NCBI RefSeq assembly: GCF_963169125.1
Contig: NC_084802.1
Span: forward strand, 28,711,107-28,775,106
DNA: 64,000 nucleotides
Reading direction: 5' to 3'
Source: Humulus lupulus
Taxonomy: Eukaryota > Streptophyta > Magnoliopsida > Rosales > Cannabaceae
Shown here: positions 10,097 through 22,000 of the stretch, piece after piece
Numbering within the stretch: position 1 is the stretch's first letter
How the letters are laid out: every line of letters starts with the position of its first letter
The notes under the pieces: model-generated
The model's database searches: none
Told to the model about the DNA's origin: nothing
Seen by the model: the letters and a program-made list of their open reading frames with translations, nothing else
Translations under genes and position numbers: made by a program

Positions 10097-12412
10097 TGTA
10101 ACGTCCCAAAAATGCGAATAAGGTTTAATGTCGTGATTGGCATGTCAGGAGGGCATAATGGGATATATGTGAGTGATTGATTTATTAAAGGTGTGACTAA
10201 GTGGCATGCATGATTTATGTGACAATATGAATGTATATGCATGTTTATGAGTATTAAATATGCATGCGAGCTTGTTCTTGTTTGTGAGGGCATATTTGTA
10301 ATTTTGGCATGTTGAGGGCATAAATGTTATTAAATGCGTTAAATGATTGAGACCACATTATTATGTGGATATATTTGCAGTATTCGGCTTGAGGCGATCC
10401 TAGTGAGCGGATTGGCAGAATAGTCACAACGGGGTCTAATACCCGGCTTGGGGTGAGCCTAGGGGTATTTTGGGAATTTAACGTATATTTGGGATTTATC
10501 GATTAACGGGTAAGTATTTGGTATTCAGTTGGGCATGTCGGGATTAATTGGGAATTTGTAGGATGACTCGAGGAATTAGCGAGAATCAGGGCTAATGACC
10601 ATTTTGCCGTCATGGGCAATAAAGGGGCTGAGTTATTATTAGGGGCATTTTTCTCTTCATGATTAAGGGATATAGTAGAATAGGCTTCAGGAATAAGATA
10701 GAACATATTAGCACTCATTGAACAATTCTCTCTCTCTCACTTTCACGTTCTCTCTCTCCCTCTCTTGTGCCTTGAGAACTTTGGAGTTTTGAAGAGAAAG
10801 CTTAGGAATTGAAGCTTGGGGACTAGAGAATTAAAGCAAGGACTAGTTGAGGTGCAGCTTAGGGGCAGAGTCATCATCAAGGTAAGGTTTAAGTTGTGAA
10901 TACATGGTGGAATTTTGCTGTTAGTATAAGTGTTCTTAAGCTTTTAAGTTTCAAAGGGATTTTTTCTGATTTCTGAGTTCCTAGGAGAATTGTGGCTAGA
11001 ATTTTAGGTCGTTGTTTGCTCTGAGTAGACTATTGAGGTATAGAGGCTCAATTTATGGTTCTGATACATGATAGGTTAGACTTTGATGAACTAGGTTGGA
11101 AGAAAACGTAGGAAAAGCCCCAAGATTTTTGGGTTCATTGGGGTGTGCCAAGACTACTTCTTAGGCATCACGACCCGCGTGACCCCAGAAGCCCTGGGGG
11201 GATTGTTGTTTCGTAGGCGTGTTGCGGCCATAAAGGGCAAGTCGCAGCGCATATCCCTGGGAAGTTAGGGGTTAGTGCCTCTGACTTAGAGGGGTGCCGC
11301 GACCATTAGGGCCAAGTCGCAGCCCACCTAGGCAGCCTTAGCCAGGTGGGATTTTTGGGCTCGGGAACCTAAACCTAAGTGTTCGGGAAGGGTTCTACTA
11401 CCCGGTTTGGTAGAATTCACGGTCCCAAAGGCTGGTACATTATTTGTAAAGCATTCAATTAGATTATATTTTAATGGTTATCCATTGTCACTTGTGACTA
11501 GGGTTACCATTAAGGCTCGGGATTGAGGATCGTGCTTGGGATCATTCTACATCTTCCGCTCAAGACTCGACGTAAGAAAACTGCACCCAAGCTGTGAATA
11601 GGGCTGAGATCCCCTGTAAATGAACGTGTGTGAGATTATAAATGTATTTGTGATTGGAGATATCTGGATAGGCATGTTTTTTCGTGCTGCTTTCGATTGC
11701 GTGTTTTGCAATCTGTTTATCTGTTATATTTGATGTGAAATTCTGGCCTAAGGGAGCCAGGGCTGATGTTAAGCATGCGGAATACAGCTCGGTCTAAGTG
11801 AGCCGTGATCAGCTAAATAACTAGAGGGCTTGGCCTAAAGGAGCCGAAACCTAACTAATTGTTTTAAGATTGAATTGTATGTTTGGATTAAACTATTTAG
11901 TGTTGCCTAGCTTATTGCTTGTATTCTACTGTTGATTGAACTGGTTGATCTAAGTTTTCTATGCATATACTGTTGTTATCTATGCTTGTTGAGTTTAGTT
12001 TTCTTGCTGAACCTTGGCTCACAGGTGCTACGTGGTGCAGGTAAAGGCAATGGAAAGCTAGACCAGCCATGAGTTAGAGAGCTCTCGGGGCGATGTGTAC
12101 ATCGGCAGCTGCTCAGTCGCCACGGCCAAGGGATTTACAGGGAGTAGAGCCAAAATTGTATTTTGCCATTTAGTCTGGCTTCAGTTGTAATTTTACTTTT
12201 GAGGGTTGTAACTGCCTTGTAAACATTACTTTTGGGATCCCGTGTACCAAACTCTTTTTTTAATGGAAGTCAACTATTTTACGGTCAAACTCTTTTAACC
12301 CTAACTCGTCAATTGACTTTAGGAACACATTTATGTCCAAATGACTTGATTAGCAAGTCTTGCACTATTTAAAATACACAGTGTAACGATCTTGGTTACC
12401 CAGGGCGTTACA
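10097..12412 (+). repeat. 3' LTR of D
   Basis: It is 2316 bp, starts TGTAACGTCCC and ends GGGCGTTACA. A CT-rich stretch at 10725-10770 probably marks the transcript start. A GC-rich block at 11166-11340 repeats GTCGCAGC/GCCGCGACC words. Its first 1.6 kb has no counterpart in the 5' LTR of D, but resembles solo LTR B (from 25756). Its last 0.7 kb matches the 5' LTR. Confidence 0.9.
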
Positions 12413-13433
12413 ACACCCTTGCAACAAAATACCCAATACACATAATAAAATTCATCAACAATTCTAACTACTAAGAAATTAGTTCATGAATAAAATTTGA
12501 AAATTATCCATAATAAAACCAAATATTGTCATGGGAAATACAAGAAAATAAATTAAATACTAAAGGATGGACTAGAAAATTAAGCCCCAAGATGTCCCCA
12601 AGAGGTTCTCTTCCTATCCTCCTCTTTGAATCTCCTTCATTTTCTTCCTTTTTCCTTTTCTTCTTCAATCCTTGGTGGTTGTTGTACGTGTATCTTCAAA
12701 AATGGGAAATTGATAATGATGAAAGGTTAAGTCATTTCCTTTTTTTCTAAAAAATTCCCATGTGGGCCTCTTTTTATTTTCTTTATTTCCATTCTTTTTT
12801 TTTTATTTTGAGAAAAATGGACCCAAGTAATTTAAAGGCCCAAAAGTCATTTAATTATCTTTCAGCCCAACTCAAATAAGTCCAAGAAAATAAACTAGGT
12901 TGGATTTGATATTGATTTAGCCTCCCACGTGGGCCTTCCAAACAGCTGGCTGGCAGAACGTAATGCTGCTTGCATGCTGCAGCATCCCAAAATCCTGATT
13001 CCCATTCAAGCTTCAAATCCTTTTCAAAATGTCCACAGCTCTACTAATCATCTATCAAGACAAAATTCAACATTTTAAGATATATTTTTCAAGCATTAAT
13101 CTAATATTTAATATTATCTAATTATAATTAATATTTGATAAAACTAAAATAAAGACACTACAAAACACCCTAAACCACTATTTTCTTGATAAAAATCTAA
13201 GTTTAAAAGCATAAAAATAACTCTAATTCCTAGAGTTATCACACCCCCAAACTTATCTCATTGCTCGTCCCGAGTGATGACTCTAAAGATAAAATAAATT
13301 AAACAATGCAATCCAACTCAAAACAAGACACACACAAAACGACTAAACACCACAAAAGACATACAAATGAGAGGAAATGCTTAACTTAGTATTATGCTTA
13401 ACAAAGGAAATGTTCTCTAAAATTTATTAAAAA
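12413..13433 (-). mobile_element. Element K: 3' LTR fragment with PPT and internal remnant
   Basis: On the minus strand an LTR start TGATAACTCTAGGAATTAGAG lies at 13241, directly preceded by a PPT-like AAGTTTGGGGGTG (complement of 13242-13256). This is the layout of a 3' LTR. The LTR runs left to 12413, where it is cut by D. The roughly 180 bp to the right (13257-13433) would be internal DNA and has no coding signal. The PPT and LTR start remind me of Athila-type Ty3/gypsy elements, but no protein is present to confirm this. Confidence 0.5.
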
Positions 13434-13441
13434 GATGATGA

Positions 13442-13477
<36 letters not shown>

Positions 13478-13478
13478 C
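13434..13478 (+). repeat. (GAT)n microsatellite
   Basis: About 14 units of GAT with one interruption (GATGATGAATGATGATG...) sit exactly at the junction between fragment K and the broken left end of element C. Confidence 0.95.
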
Positions 13479-13489
13479 CTCTTGTTAGG

Positions 13490-14207
13490 CAGGTTGATTA
13501 TCCTCCCTCACAAGTGGTGCCGCGACTTGTTGGGCAGGTTGAGCCGGAGCTTCCCTTTGATTAGGCAGAGTCGGGGCTTGGTTTCGGTTTCAGACCTATT
13601 GTCTGAGGTAGCCTCTCGAGATCAACCCATTGATCTCTTCTTTTAGCTGTCTACATTCCTCAGTTGTATGACCTACGTCTCTGTGGAATTTTCAGAACTT
13701 GTTTGAATCCCTCTTGGATCGCTGATGTTGCATTCTGTCAAGTTTCCTGAAGGGGATCTGATTCTCATTTGCGATAAATATATTTTCTCGAGTATCTGTG
13801 AGCTCAGTATAAACTGTGAAATGGAGAAGTGTTTATCTCCTTTCTTCTTCTTACCTCTGTTAGTCTCGGGGTTATTACCTTCATTCTTTTTTCTCTTAGA
13901 AGAATTATCTCTTGAAGGTTGTGTTGTGGAAGGCGAAGCCGAGGTCGTGGCTGAGTTAACGTTTGTCGTTGTAGTCGTTAAGGGCGGAGGAGACAGTTTA
14001 AGTGTTGACCTCACCTCCTCTACATTGACAAACCTATGAGCCCGAGTGGTGAGCTCGGCTATTGTTCCCATAGGCTTCCTTTGCATGTCGTTCCAAAGAG
14101 GACTTCCTGATAGCACTCCAGCTCGTACTGCCATAAGGTGACCATTATCATCAACATTGCGGGCTCAGGTCGCCTCTACTATATTAAACCTCACCATGTA
14201 GCTCTTC
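13490..14207 (-). pseudogene. gag: gag of C, downstream half, broken
   Basis: Reading leftwards: SYMVRFN, ARNVDDNGHLMAVRAGVLSGSPLW, RAHRFVNVEEVRSTLKL, a Lys-rich linker (KRKKNEGNNPE..GKKKKGDKHFS), then a zinc-finger remnant ([30 protein letters not shown]). The same order is seen in gag of H and J. The first zinc-finger cysteine is lost, and stops occur in the ARN.. region and after YLRQ. No protease or RT follows because the element is truncated at the microsatellite. Confidence 0.75.
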
Positions 14208-14246
14208 TGTAACAACCCAAATTTTCTTTTAGGGCTGAGTACCATG
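14208..14246 (+). mobile_element. Solo LTR B, left piece
   Basis: LTR B starts TGTAACAACCC after the TSD TCTTC (14203-14207). It is cut after 39 bases by element A. CCATG (14242-14246) is the target duplicated by A. Confidence 0.85.
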
Positions 14247-14838
14247 TGTTGACCCACGATTTGGCCAACTGACACAGAGTCAAAATGTGATTGATATGAA
14301 TGAATGTATAGAGAAGAACGTATGGCAAAAACAGTAAATCACACAAGAATTTTTATAGTGGTTCAGCCCCAAGATCTGGTAATGACCTACGTCCACTTAG
14401 ACTGATATTGATATAAGAATCAGAAGAGTGATCAAAGAACTAGGGTTCGATGAGTTTCACTAACCTCTGAAGAACAGTACAATATTCCTAGGAAAATAAT
14501 TATAATCTCAAATGATTCAAAAGCCAAAAGTCCCTCCCTTGAGCTATCTCTTGCTATTTATAGGCTCAAGGGGGATTACAAAAGATTGTTACAGATATTC
14601 TCCCCTGAATAATCGGGTACTCAGGAGATTGAGTGAGATAAATTCGGGATTACAAAGATCTTCCCATTAATGTTGCCGTGTATGCGGAACTACCGACCAG
14701 CCTGGTCGTAGGTAGGACTGGGCCGTTTACTACCTTCAGCACATCTTCTGGTCGATACTCTAGCCGAACATTTCCAGGTGTCAGCCACGTGTCCAGGGAT
14801 CACTTGCCACGTCACTAATGCGAATATATTGGATAACA
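14247..14838 (-). repeat. 3' LTR of A
   Basis: 592 bp. It contains a near-palindrome around CGACCAGCCTGGTCG (14695-14709). The minus-strand TATA candidate is TATAAATAGC near 14556-14565. It is 98.8 percent identical to the right LTR. Confidence 0.95.
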
Positions 14839-14852
14839 TTTGCCCCCCAAAG
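14839..14852 (-). other. Polypurine tract of A
   Basis: The complement of 14839-14852 reads CTTTGGGGGGCAAA and abuts the 3' LTR, so it is the expected plus-strand primer. The H and J PPTs (TTGAGGGGGCAAAA, CTTTTGAGGGGGCAAGA) are alike. Confidence 0.88.
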
Positions 14853-15070
14853 TTTATTTACTACGAACAGTAAATAAACTTTTGAACGAACGACTCTTCG
14901 GTAACCCCACCTGACGTGTCAGAACCCTTCGTGTGTTCTTGAAAAATGTAACCCACTTCTGTCTAATCATGTCCTTTCGGTTTCCCAGAAACGATTTCGA
15001 CGGCCATCCCACTTCCCCATACTTCGAAAAAGGGAAACTAATGATTATACTTTTTAATGCCAGAGACAAA

Positions 15071-15080
15071 CTTATATAAG
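15071..15080 (+). promoter_or_regulatory. TATA box of the antisense cargo unit in A
   Basis: CTTATATAAG lies about 230 bp inside the 3' LTR, on the strand opposite to gag-pol. It is followed by a leader with a spliceable 5'UTR intron and then P1. H and J have TATA boxes at the equivalent place. The segment 14853-15070 shows no other feature. Confidence 0.6.
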
Positions 15081-15254
15081 ACCTTCGAAGTTTTCCTTTT
15101 CTCTTTACGCACGCCATTGTCTTTGCAAAAAACCCTAAAAACCAGAGCTTTAAACTTCTCCGGAGACAATCCTTCTGCACTTCCAGGACCCCGTCCGAGA
15201 ATTCTTTGACCTCCGAAGACCCTTTTTTTTTCCACCTTCACGATCACTTTCTTG

Positions 15255-15677
15255 GTAAGTTTTCGAATCCCCATGCTTCGAATTTTTCGTGGTGCATGCT
15301 TCTGAATGTGGACTGTGAGTTTTTCTGTTTCTGGTTTGCGATACTTGTAGACAGAATATTTTGTAGGCAAAATAAAGTTACGAGTTAGCTTAAAATTCAG
15401 GATCATGCTTTTTAGGACGTAAAATCGAAGTAAAAATTCGATCTTTAGGCTAGTTGAAAAATAAATTTTTCCCGCCCTAAGGGGAGTTGAAAAAGCTTTT
15501 CCAGAAAAACTTTTTACTTTCGCCCTTTGATCCGTTTTTCAAACTGTTCGTGTAGAAAGATTTAGCTTTTTGTTAGAATGCTGTTGTATAAAAGCCTAAC
15601 TTTTATACTCGACCAACGTTATTCTAAAAAGCCTTTTACAGTTCTATATCCTCACCTCCCCATTCTTCTGTTTGCAG
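15255..15677 (+). other. 5'UTR intron of P1 in A (predicted)
   Basis: Donor CTTG|GTAAGT at 15255 and acceptor TTTGCAG ending at 15677 leave the P1 start codon 6 bases into the next exon. The 423-bp interior is T-rich as in plant introns. H (511 bp) and J (515 bp) have an intron at the same place. Splicing is inferred, not observed. Confidence 0.6.
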
Positions 15678-15683
15678 ACTTTA

Positions 15684-17139
15684 ATGCCAGATTTGTGGGG
15701 AGGTGAAAGACCCATCGACGACGACCTTCTCGCCCAGCTGCTCGAGGGAGAAGAACAACCAGCTGACCGTGTCCACGAGATTCCTTTCTCGCGATCCTCT
15801 TCCAGACCCCATCCTTCCTCTCCAATGGCCCGCTCCAAGTCTTCTGGCAAGAAAAGACCTGAGTCCGAAAGCAACCCAAATTCTCCTGCCCAGCCTGATC
15901 CGCAGGCTAGGGTTCCCTCGACCAGTGGTCGAGAAAATCTCGCTCCTGACCTTAATATCCAAACTAGGGCTCGCCCTCGCCATCAGAATCTGCCTGATGT
16001 CGAGTGGTATACTTCCCCAGCCAGTCTAGTGACCCCTCGAATGGTCGCTAACTGCTTCAGGAAATTCCCTCTCACGAGGGTTACTATTATACGTCCTACT
16101 GCAGACCAGAGGGCAAACCTCCCAGGAGGTGCAAACAGCGCCTGGTCCCGGTATCACATTGAGGCGGGAGCTTACCTCCCTCTTCATCCCTTTTTTTTGG
16201 GGGTGGCCAATTATTTTGGTGTCGCCCCCTTCCAAATAAATCCAAATGGATATAGGATGCTGGCCGCACTCTATATCCTGTATAAACTTAACAAATGGCC
16301 AGAACCTTCACCCCACGAGGTCTACTATCTTTTTGACCTTAAATCTAACCCACAGCACAACGGGACGGGCTTCTTCCACTTCTGCCACCAGGAGACCGGC
16401 CGGACGTTCTTGAGTGGCACTACCCATATATCAAACGTGGGGCACTAGAATAAGGAGTATTTCCTTACTCCAGACATAACCAACAACAACTTGGCCTTCG
16501 CACGAGGAGGTAGGAGCTTGTCTTTGACTGGTCGATACTTTAACCTAAGGTGTCTCCTTTCATTTTTCTCAAACTGTAATATGTTTTTCAGGCCCTTGGT
16601 TACGTCCGACCCCAACACCAGACATGGTGTTGAGGTCCAACACTCTGGCCAGGACGTCTGACGCAGCAAAAAGTGTCAAGACCCTGATAACTGAAACAAA
16701 CTTGAGGCTGTCTGGCCTCCTGGCTCCTCGCCATGAAACTAGAGGGTCCGTGGTGGACGAAGCCACTGCCGAGGGGGTTCCCGAGCAGCAACCTCCTGTG
16801 CCTCCTCGGAGGAGGAGGCCAACGGGGGTTACAATCAGGGAACCCACGGATAGCCCTTCCACAGAAAGGCCTTCTACTCCCCAAGGCAAGGGGAAACAAA
16901 ATGCCAAAGAGCCTATTGTTGACTTGGGAGAATCCTCTGACGATAATGGTAAAGTTATTTCACTTTTAAATGGTTTGCCAATTCCCTGTCACTTGTTTGA
17001 CGGGGATGGTAACTTTACATATGCTCCAAATCTAGGGCCAGACTTCTTCATGCAAGATAATGAGTATATGACTAATAGAGTCAATAGTGTAGCGACCAGT
17101 AGTTGTAGCTCGGGTATTTACTTTGTTACCTCCTTTTAG
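15684..17139 (+). pseudogene. P1: putative gypsy-type transposon protein (antisense cargo), one stop
   Basis: I place the start at ATG 15684, because the in-frame ATG at 15672 would lie inside the predicted acceptor. Exon 15684-16509, intron 16510-16591 (82 bp, GTAGGA..TTTCAG), exon 16592-17139, about 457 codons. A Ser/Pro-rich N-terminus is followed by a core (residues ~140-230: RYHIEAGAYLPLHPFFLGVANYFG, FQINPNGYRMLAALYILY, PHEVYYLFDLK) resembling the plant family called putative gypsy type transposon. The homologous core is in J and H. A TAG at 16446-16448 probably replaces Trp (GH*NKEYFLTP). After the intron WLRPTPTPDMV aligns with NFLRPTPNEAM of J. The molecular role is unknown. It runs antisense to gag-pol. 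Confidence 0.65.
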
Positions 17140-17203
17140 TTGTATAACATATTTTCACCTGCCTCTTTTCTTATTAACTTGCTGTGTTTACCTACATGCA
17201 GAT

Positions 17204-18334
17204 ATGTCTACTCCCAACATCTTCGACATGTACCAGGCCGAGGATGAAGAGGAGGTTCCTCAACTCCAACGGAAGCCTAAGAAGAGAACTGGTGAATCCA
17301 GCCGAGGCCCTCCAGCCAAGAAGGGTCGATCAGAAGACCTTCCTCAGGACGCGCCAACTGGGCAAAGTCCCGCGCCAACAGGGCAAACTCCTACCCCTCC
17401 TCCAGTTCCTTCTGAGCAGCAGACTACCCCTGCCCCGTCGAGTCCTCCAGCCGCGCCTGCCAGAGAGCAGCTTACTCGTGAAGAAGCTCTTGGGGCCAAA
17501 CTCATGAGCCGTGCCATTCGATCTGCCAGGGATCGTCTCGATCGTATCGGCAAAAGCGACCGTGTTAGAGTTGCAATGGTCGAAGCTGAAGACATGCCAG
17601 TCAACCAGATCCTGAACAGGACTCTGAACGAAATCTCTAGCGTAAGTACTTCTTTGTATTTCAAGCTTTAGTCTTTTAGTCCTCATGATAAGTTCTAACT
17701 CCTTTTTTTTCTTTATTTACAGGCCTTGCTGTCTGCCACTACTGCTCGTACCCGTGCCCAGGCTTACCTCGAGCAGGCTAAGGCAAAGGCCATCGAGAGG
17801 CACCAGGTGAAGGCGGCCGAGGAGCTTTCGGCTGCTGAGGCTAGGCATGCCAAGGAGTTGGAGGCCATGGTCCGAGAGAGGGATGCGGCGGTGACTAAGC
17901 TGTCAGAGGCTGAAGCTGCGAAGGATGCAGCAGTCAAGTTGAGGCAGCAGTACCGAGACTCCAATCAAGCCCACCTTCGGGAGATCAAGCATTTGGGAGA
18001 GACACTCAAGTCTAAGGATGAGGCTATTTTCACTCTCGAGGGCAAGGTGAAGCAGTTGGAGCTTGACAACTCCAAGAATCTGGAAAAGTACAAGAGGAAG
18101 ACACTCCGATGTTTCTACAATTTCTGGAAACATAATCAGGGTGCTGACTTTAGCTACCTTTCAGAGGAAGTCAGAACTGCAGAGTTGGCTCGATGCGCTG
18201 CCCAACTGGCCGAAGAGGAGGCAAGAGCTACAATCCCCGCCTCTCCAAGCGTCGCTGGTGAAGAAGAAGAAGCTGCCGAGGACGCGACCAACCAAGATGC
18301 TGCTCAGGACCCTCCGGCCCCAAATGCCTCTTAA
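17204..18334 (+). CDS. P2: coiled-coil cargo protein, intact two-exon reading frame
   Basis: The start ATG 17204 lies just after acceptor CATGCAG (17195-17201). Exon 17204-17641, phase-0 intron 17642-17722 (81 bp, GTAAGT..TTACAG), exon 17723-18334, giving 349 residues with no stop. It has a basic patch (RKPKKR, KKGR) that could be a nuclear signal, a Pro-rich linker (about 45-95), a conserved block before the intron (DRLDRIGKSDRVRVAM..NQILNRTLNEIS) and a long Ala/Glu/Lys coiled coil (about 150-265). Then come the motif FYNFWKHNQGADFSYL and an acidic Ala-rich tail. J, H and F share intron position and motif. The function is unknown. It is the only fully open long cargo gene in the window. Confidence 0.7.
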
Positions 18335-19037
18335 AATTTTCCCTTATATTTTTTCTTTCTTTTTGGATATACGACCCACGGGTCGTGATGTAAAGACAAT
18401 AATTTCTTTTTTAAACTTTGATGCACGGGCAGTAAATCTTTTTTCTTTTACTTGAACAGTTACATCCAAGCAGCGATGCTTGCGGTGTAAAAGCTTAAAT
18501 CTTGATGCTATAATATTTTTACTTATTATAACATTTGTCCGAATGACCGAACTTAGCATAGTACTTTGGCATGATTTAACAAAACATAAATTTTGAAAAA
18601 TACTCTAAGTACTGTAGCATGCTTTCACTCATTTTGTTCATGTGTTTACATACCTTGAGAGTATGCTTTGCTATCGATGTGCCTTATATGCCCCCCAAGT
18701 GATCGAGGAGCTTTAGGTCCTTGGTCACTTGCCTTGACCATGGCCTGTTCGAACATTCCTGTTCGTGTAAAAAATGATACTTGTAATACAGCAAAACAAC
18801 ACACGTAATGAACAAATACTTGCAAATGTAAATTCACAATGGTTGGCAAGAATGACTGGCTGCGCACAGTCCCTTATAATCTCGTATTAAAAATGGACTA
18901 AACATGTCTTTACGAGTGATTCTATAATAGAACCTTACATATACGAGCAATTAGCCATATAACGCGGCTAATCCTCTTTGCAAAACTTGTAAAAAATTGA
19001 AAATCTTTACACAAGCCAGTCCTTTAAAAAGGACTGT
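18335..19037. other. Spacer between convergent P2 and pol of A
   Basis: This 700-bp T-rich stretch separates the 3' end of plus-strand P2 from the 3' end of minus-strand pol. It probably holds the 3' ends of both transcripts. I see no ORF and no clear tandem repeat like the one in H and J. Confidence 0.6.
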
Positions 19038-22000
19038 TCATTGATAATACTTGCGCAGGTGTTCTCCATTCCAGTAGCGTGGAACGAGATCTCCGTTTAA
19101 GCGTGCAAGTTTGTAGGTGCCTGGGTGAAGGACTTCTTCAATCTGGTAAGGTCCCTCCCAATTAGGTCTGAGCACTCCAGCAGTGGGGTCGCGGGTATTT
19201 AAGAAAACTCGTCGTAGCACTAAGTCACCGACGTTGAATTTTCTTTCTTTAACTTTGGAGTTAAAGTACCGGGCGAATTTTTGCTGGTAAGCAGCAACTC
19301 GGAGTTGAGATTTCTCTCGCATCTCGTCGATTGAGTCTAGGGAGTCCATCATTAGCTGGCTGTTCTGATCCTAGTCGTAAGTTAAGCGCCGATGTGAGGG
19401 GGGATCTAACTCGACAGGCAACATGGCCTCATATCCATAGGCTAAGGAAAATGGGGTATGGCCTGTTGCTGTTCGGTGGGACGTTCTATACGACCATAGG
19501 ACTTCAGGCAGCTGCTCTGGCCACGCTCCTTTAGCTTCTTCAAGTCTTTTCTTCAGTGTGTCTTTAAGAGTTTTGTTCACGGCTTCGACTTGCCCATTCG
19601 CCTGGGGGTGTGCGACTGAAGAAAAGCTTTTAATAACTCCATGCCTTTCGCAGAAATCGGTGAATAAGTCGCTGTCAAATTGGGTCCCGTTGTCTGAAAC
19701 TATCTTCCTGGGCAGACCATACCGGCATACAATGTTCTTGATGACGAAGTCAAGAACTTTCTTGGTCGTGATGGTTGCGAGTGGTTCAGCTTCGGCCCAT
19801 TTGGTGAAGTAATCAACTGCCACAACTGCGTACTTTACTCCGCCTTTCCCTGTAGGCAGGGATCCAATCAAATCTATCCCCCATATTGCGAAAGGCCACG
19901 GGCTCTGCATCTGCTTTAGTTCATTTGGAGCTGCTCGTGGAATCTTGGAGAACCTTTGACATTTGTCGCATCTTCGTACATACTCCATCGAATCTTCGTT
20001 CATTGTTGGCCAGAAGTAGCCTTGCCTTAGAATCTTTTTTGCCAAACTTTGCCCCCCAGCGTGATCCCCGCAGAAGCCTTCATGCACCTCCTTCATGAGT
20101 TCCTTAGCTTTTTCTGGTGTAACGCACCTGAGTAGTGGCATTGAATATCCTCTTCGGTACATAACACCATCGACCAGTATGTACCTAGCGGCTCGCCTTT
20201 GCAGAGTCCTGGCTTTGTTTCTATCTGTTGGCAGTGTACCATTCGTCAGATACTCCAAATAAGGCGCCATCCATGTATCTTCTAGACGAATCTCCATATT
20301 GGCTTCGGCCGCTTCTATGCTCAGCTCATTCAGTCTTTCTATTGGAACTATGTTCAAGGTGTCTGCATCCTTTGCGCTCGCGAGTTTAGCCAAGGCGTCT
20401 GCATTCGAATTTTGGTCTCGTGGAATTTGCTGGAGGGTGTACTTTGTAAACTGGGCTAGCAAATCCTTCGTTTTATTCAGGTAGGCCATCATCTTTAAGC
20501 CTCGTGCTTGATATTCTCCCAGGACTTGATTCACGACTAGCTGTGAGTCACTGTAAATATCAAGCGTCTTTATGCTCATATCTTTGGCCATTCTTAATCC
20601 AGCGAGGAGTGCTTCGTATTTAGCTTCATTGTTTGACGCGGTGAAGTCGAACCTGATTGCGCAGTGAAATCGATGCCCTTCCGGCGTTATCAATATCACT
20701 CCCGCTCCAGCGTGGGATTCGTTGGATGAACCATCCGTGAATAGCTTCCACGAAGGAGTTTTTTCTTGAGGCATGGGCGCTTCAGGCCGTTCGCACTGCT
20801 CACTGTCTGGGAGTTCGGTGAACTCTGCAACAAGATCGGCCAAGACTTGTCCCTTTATTGCTGCTCGCGGTGAATAAGTTATATCGAACTGCCCTAGTTC
20901 GACCGCCCATTTTAACAATCGCCCAGCCGCCTCAGGTTTTTGGAGGACTTGCCGAAGGGGCTGGTCGGTTAGAACTGTGATTGGATGGGCTTGGAAGTAA
21001 GGACGCAACTTCCTGGAGGCTAGTATTAAGTAATATGCTAACCTTTCGATTGGCGGATATCTTAATTCTGCACCGATCAGCCTCTTGCTGACATAGTAGA
21101 CTGCTTTCTGTACGCCTTCTTCCTCCTGTACAAGTACCGCACTAGCAGCAACTTCAGTAATCGCCAGATAAATAAACAAAGTTTCTCCTTCGATCGGTTT
21201 TGACAAGATGGGAGGTTGCGCCATATGAGCTTTCAAGGCCTGGAATGCTTGCTCGCAGTCTCCCGTCCATTCAAACTTCTTATTGCCCCTGAGTAGATTG
21301 AAGAAAGGGACACATTTGTCAGTTGATTTCGAGATGAATCTACTTAGGGCAGCGATCCTTCCGGTCAAACTTTGTACATCCTTGATCCTCTCCGGTGACT
21401 TCATGTCGATTAGGGCTTTTATCTTGTCAGGGTTGGCCTCGATTCCTCTTGAATTTACTATAAACCCCAAAAACTTCCCTGATCCGACTCCAAAGGAACA
21501 TTTGAGGGGATTCAACTTCATCTGGTACTTGTTTAACACATCAAAGCACTCTTGTAGATCCCTCACATGTCCTTCTGCCTTCTTAGACTTTACCAGCATG
21601 TCATCCACATATACCTCCATGTTTGCACCGATCAGCTCCTTAACATCTCATGTCTTGCAGTCGCATCGACCAGCTGGTCGATCCTTGGGAGTGGGAAGCA
21701 GTCTTTTGGGCAGGCTTTATTGAGGTCTGTAAAATCCACACAAGTCCGCCACTTGCCGTTAGGCTTGGGGACCAGCACCGGATTTGAGACCCACGACGGA
21801 TAAAACGCCACCCTGATAAACCCATTCTCCTTAAGTCTTTTGACTTCTTCTTTCAAGGCTCTTGATCTATCTTTATCGAGCAGCCTTCTCTTTTGTTGCA
21901 CGGGTGGAAAAGTTTTATCTATGTTCAGGACGTAGCTGATTACCGCAGGATCTATCCCAACCATGTCTTTGTGCGACCAGGCGAAAACTTCCTGGTTCTT

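Larger units (their letters stand above)
963..12412 (+). mobile_element. Element D: Ty3/gypsy chromovirus (Tekay/Del-like), decayed
   Basis: The order is 5' LTR, initiator-Met PBS, gag, protease, RT, RNase H, integrase, chromodomain, PPT and 3' LTR, all plus strand. A chromodomain after integrase and the tRNA-iMet PBS place it among plant chromoviruses, closest in style to Tekay/Del. It carries two later insertions, solo LTR E in RT and solo LTR G in integrase. Flanking pentamers differ (ATTAT on the left, ACACC on the right), so there is no TSD. The two LTRs also disagree over their first part. Both facts suggest the present element is a recombinant. Coding regions have many stops and frameshifts, so it is not autonomous. 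Confidence 0.85.

Noticed and set aside
12526..12750. Short ORF in fragment K
   Set aside because: Low-complexity Phe/Ser-rich translation of a CT-rich LTR stretch.
15038..15406. Minus-strand ORF at the start of the cargo unit of A
   Set aside because: It overlaps the antisense promoter and 5'UTR intron, has no family resemblance and no counterpart in H or J.
16550..16591. A 42-bp intron in P1 of A with donor AAG|GTGTCT
   Set aside because: Too short for plant splicing and out of phase; the donor at 16510 gives 82 bp, the right phase and matches the 84-bp intron of J.
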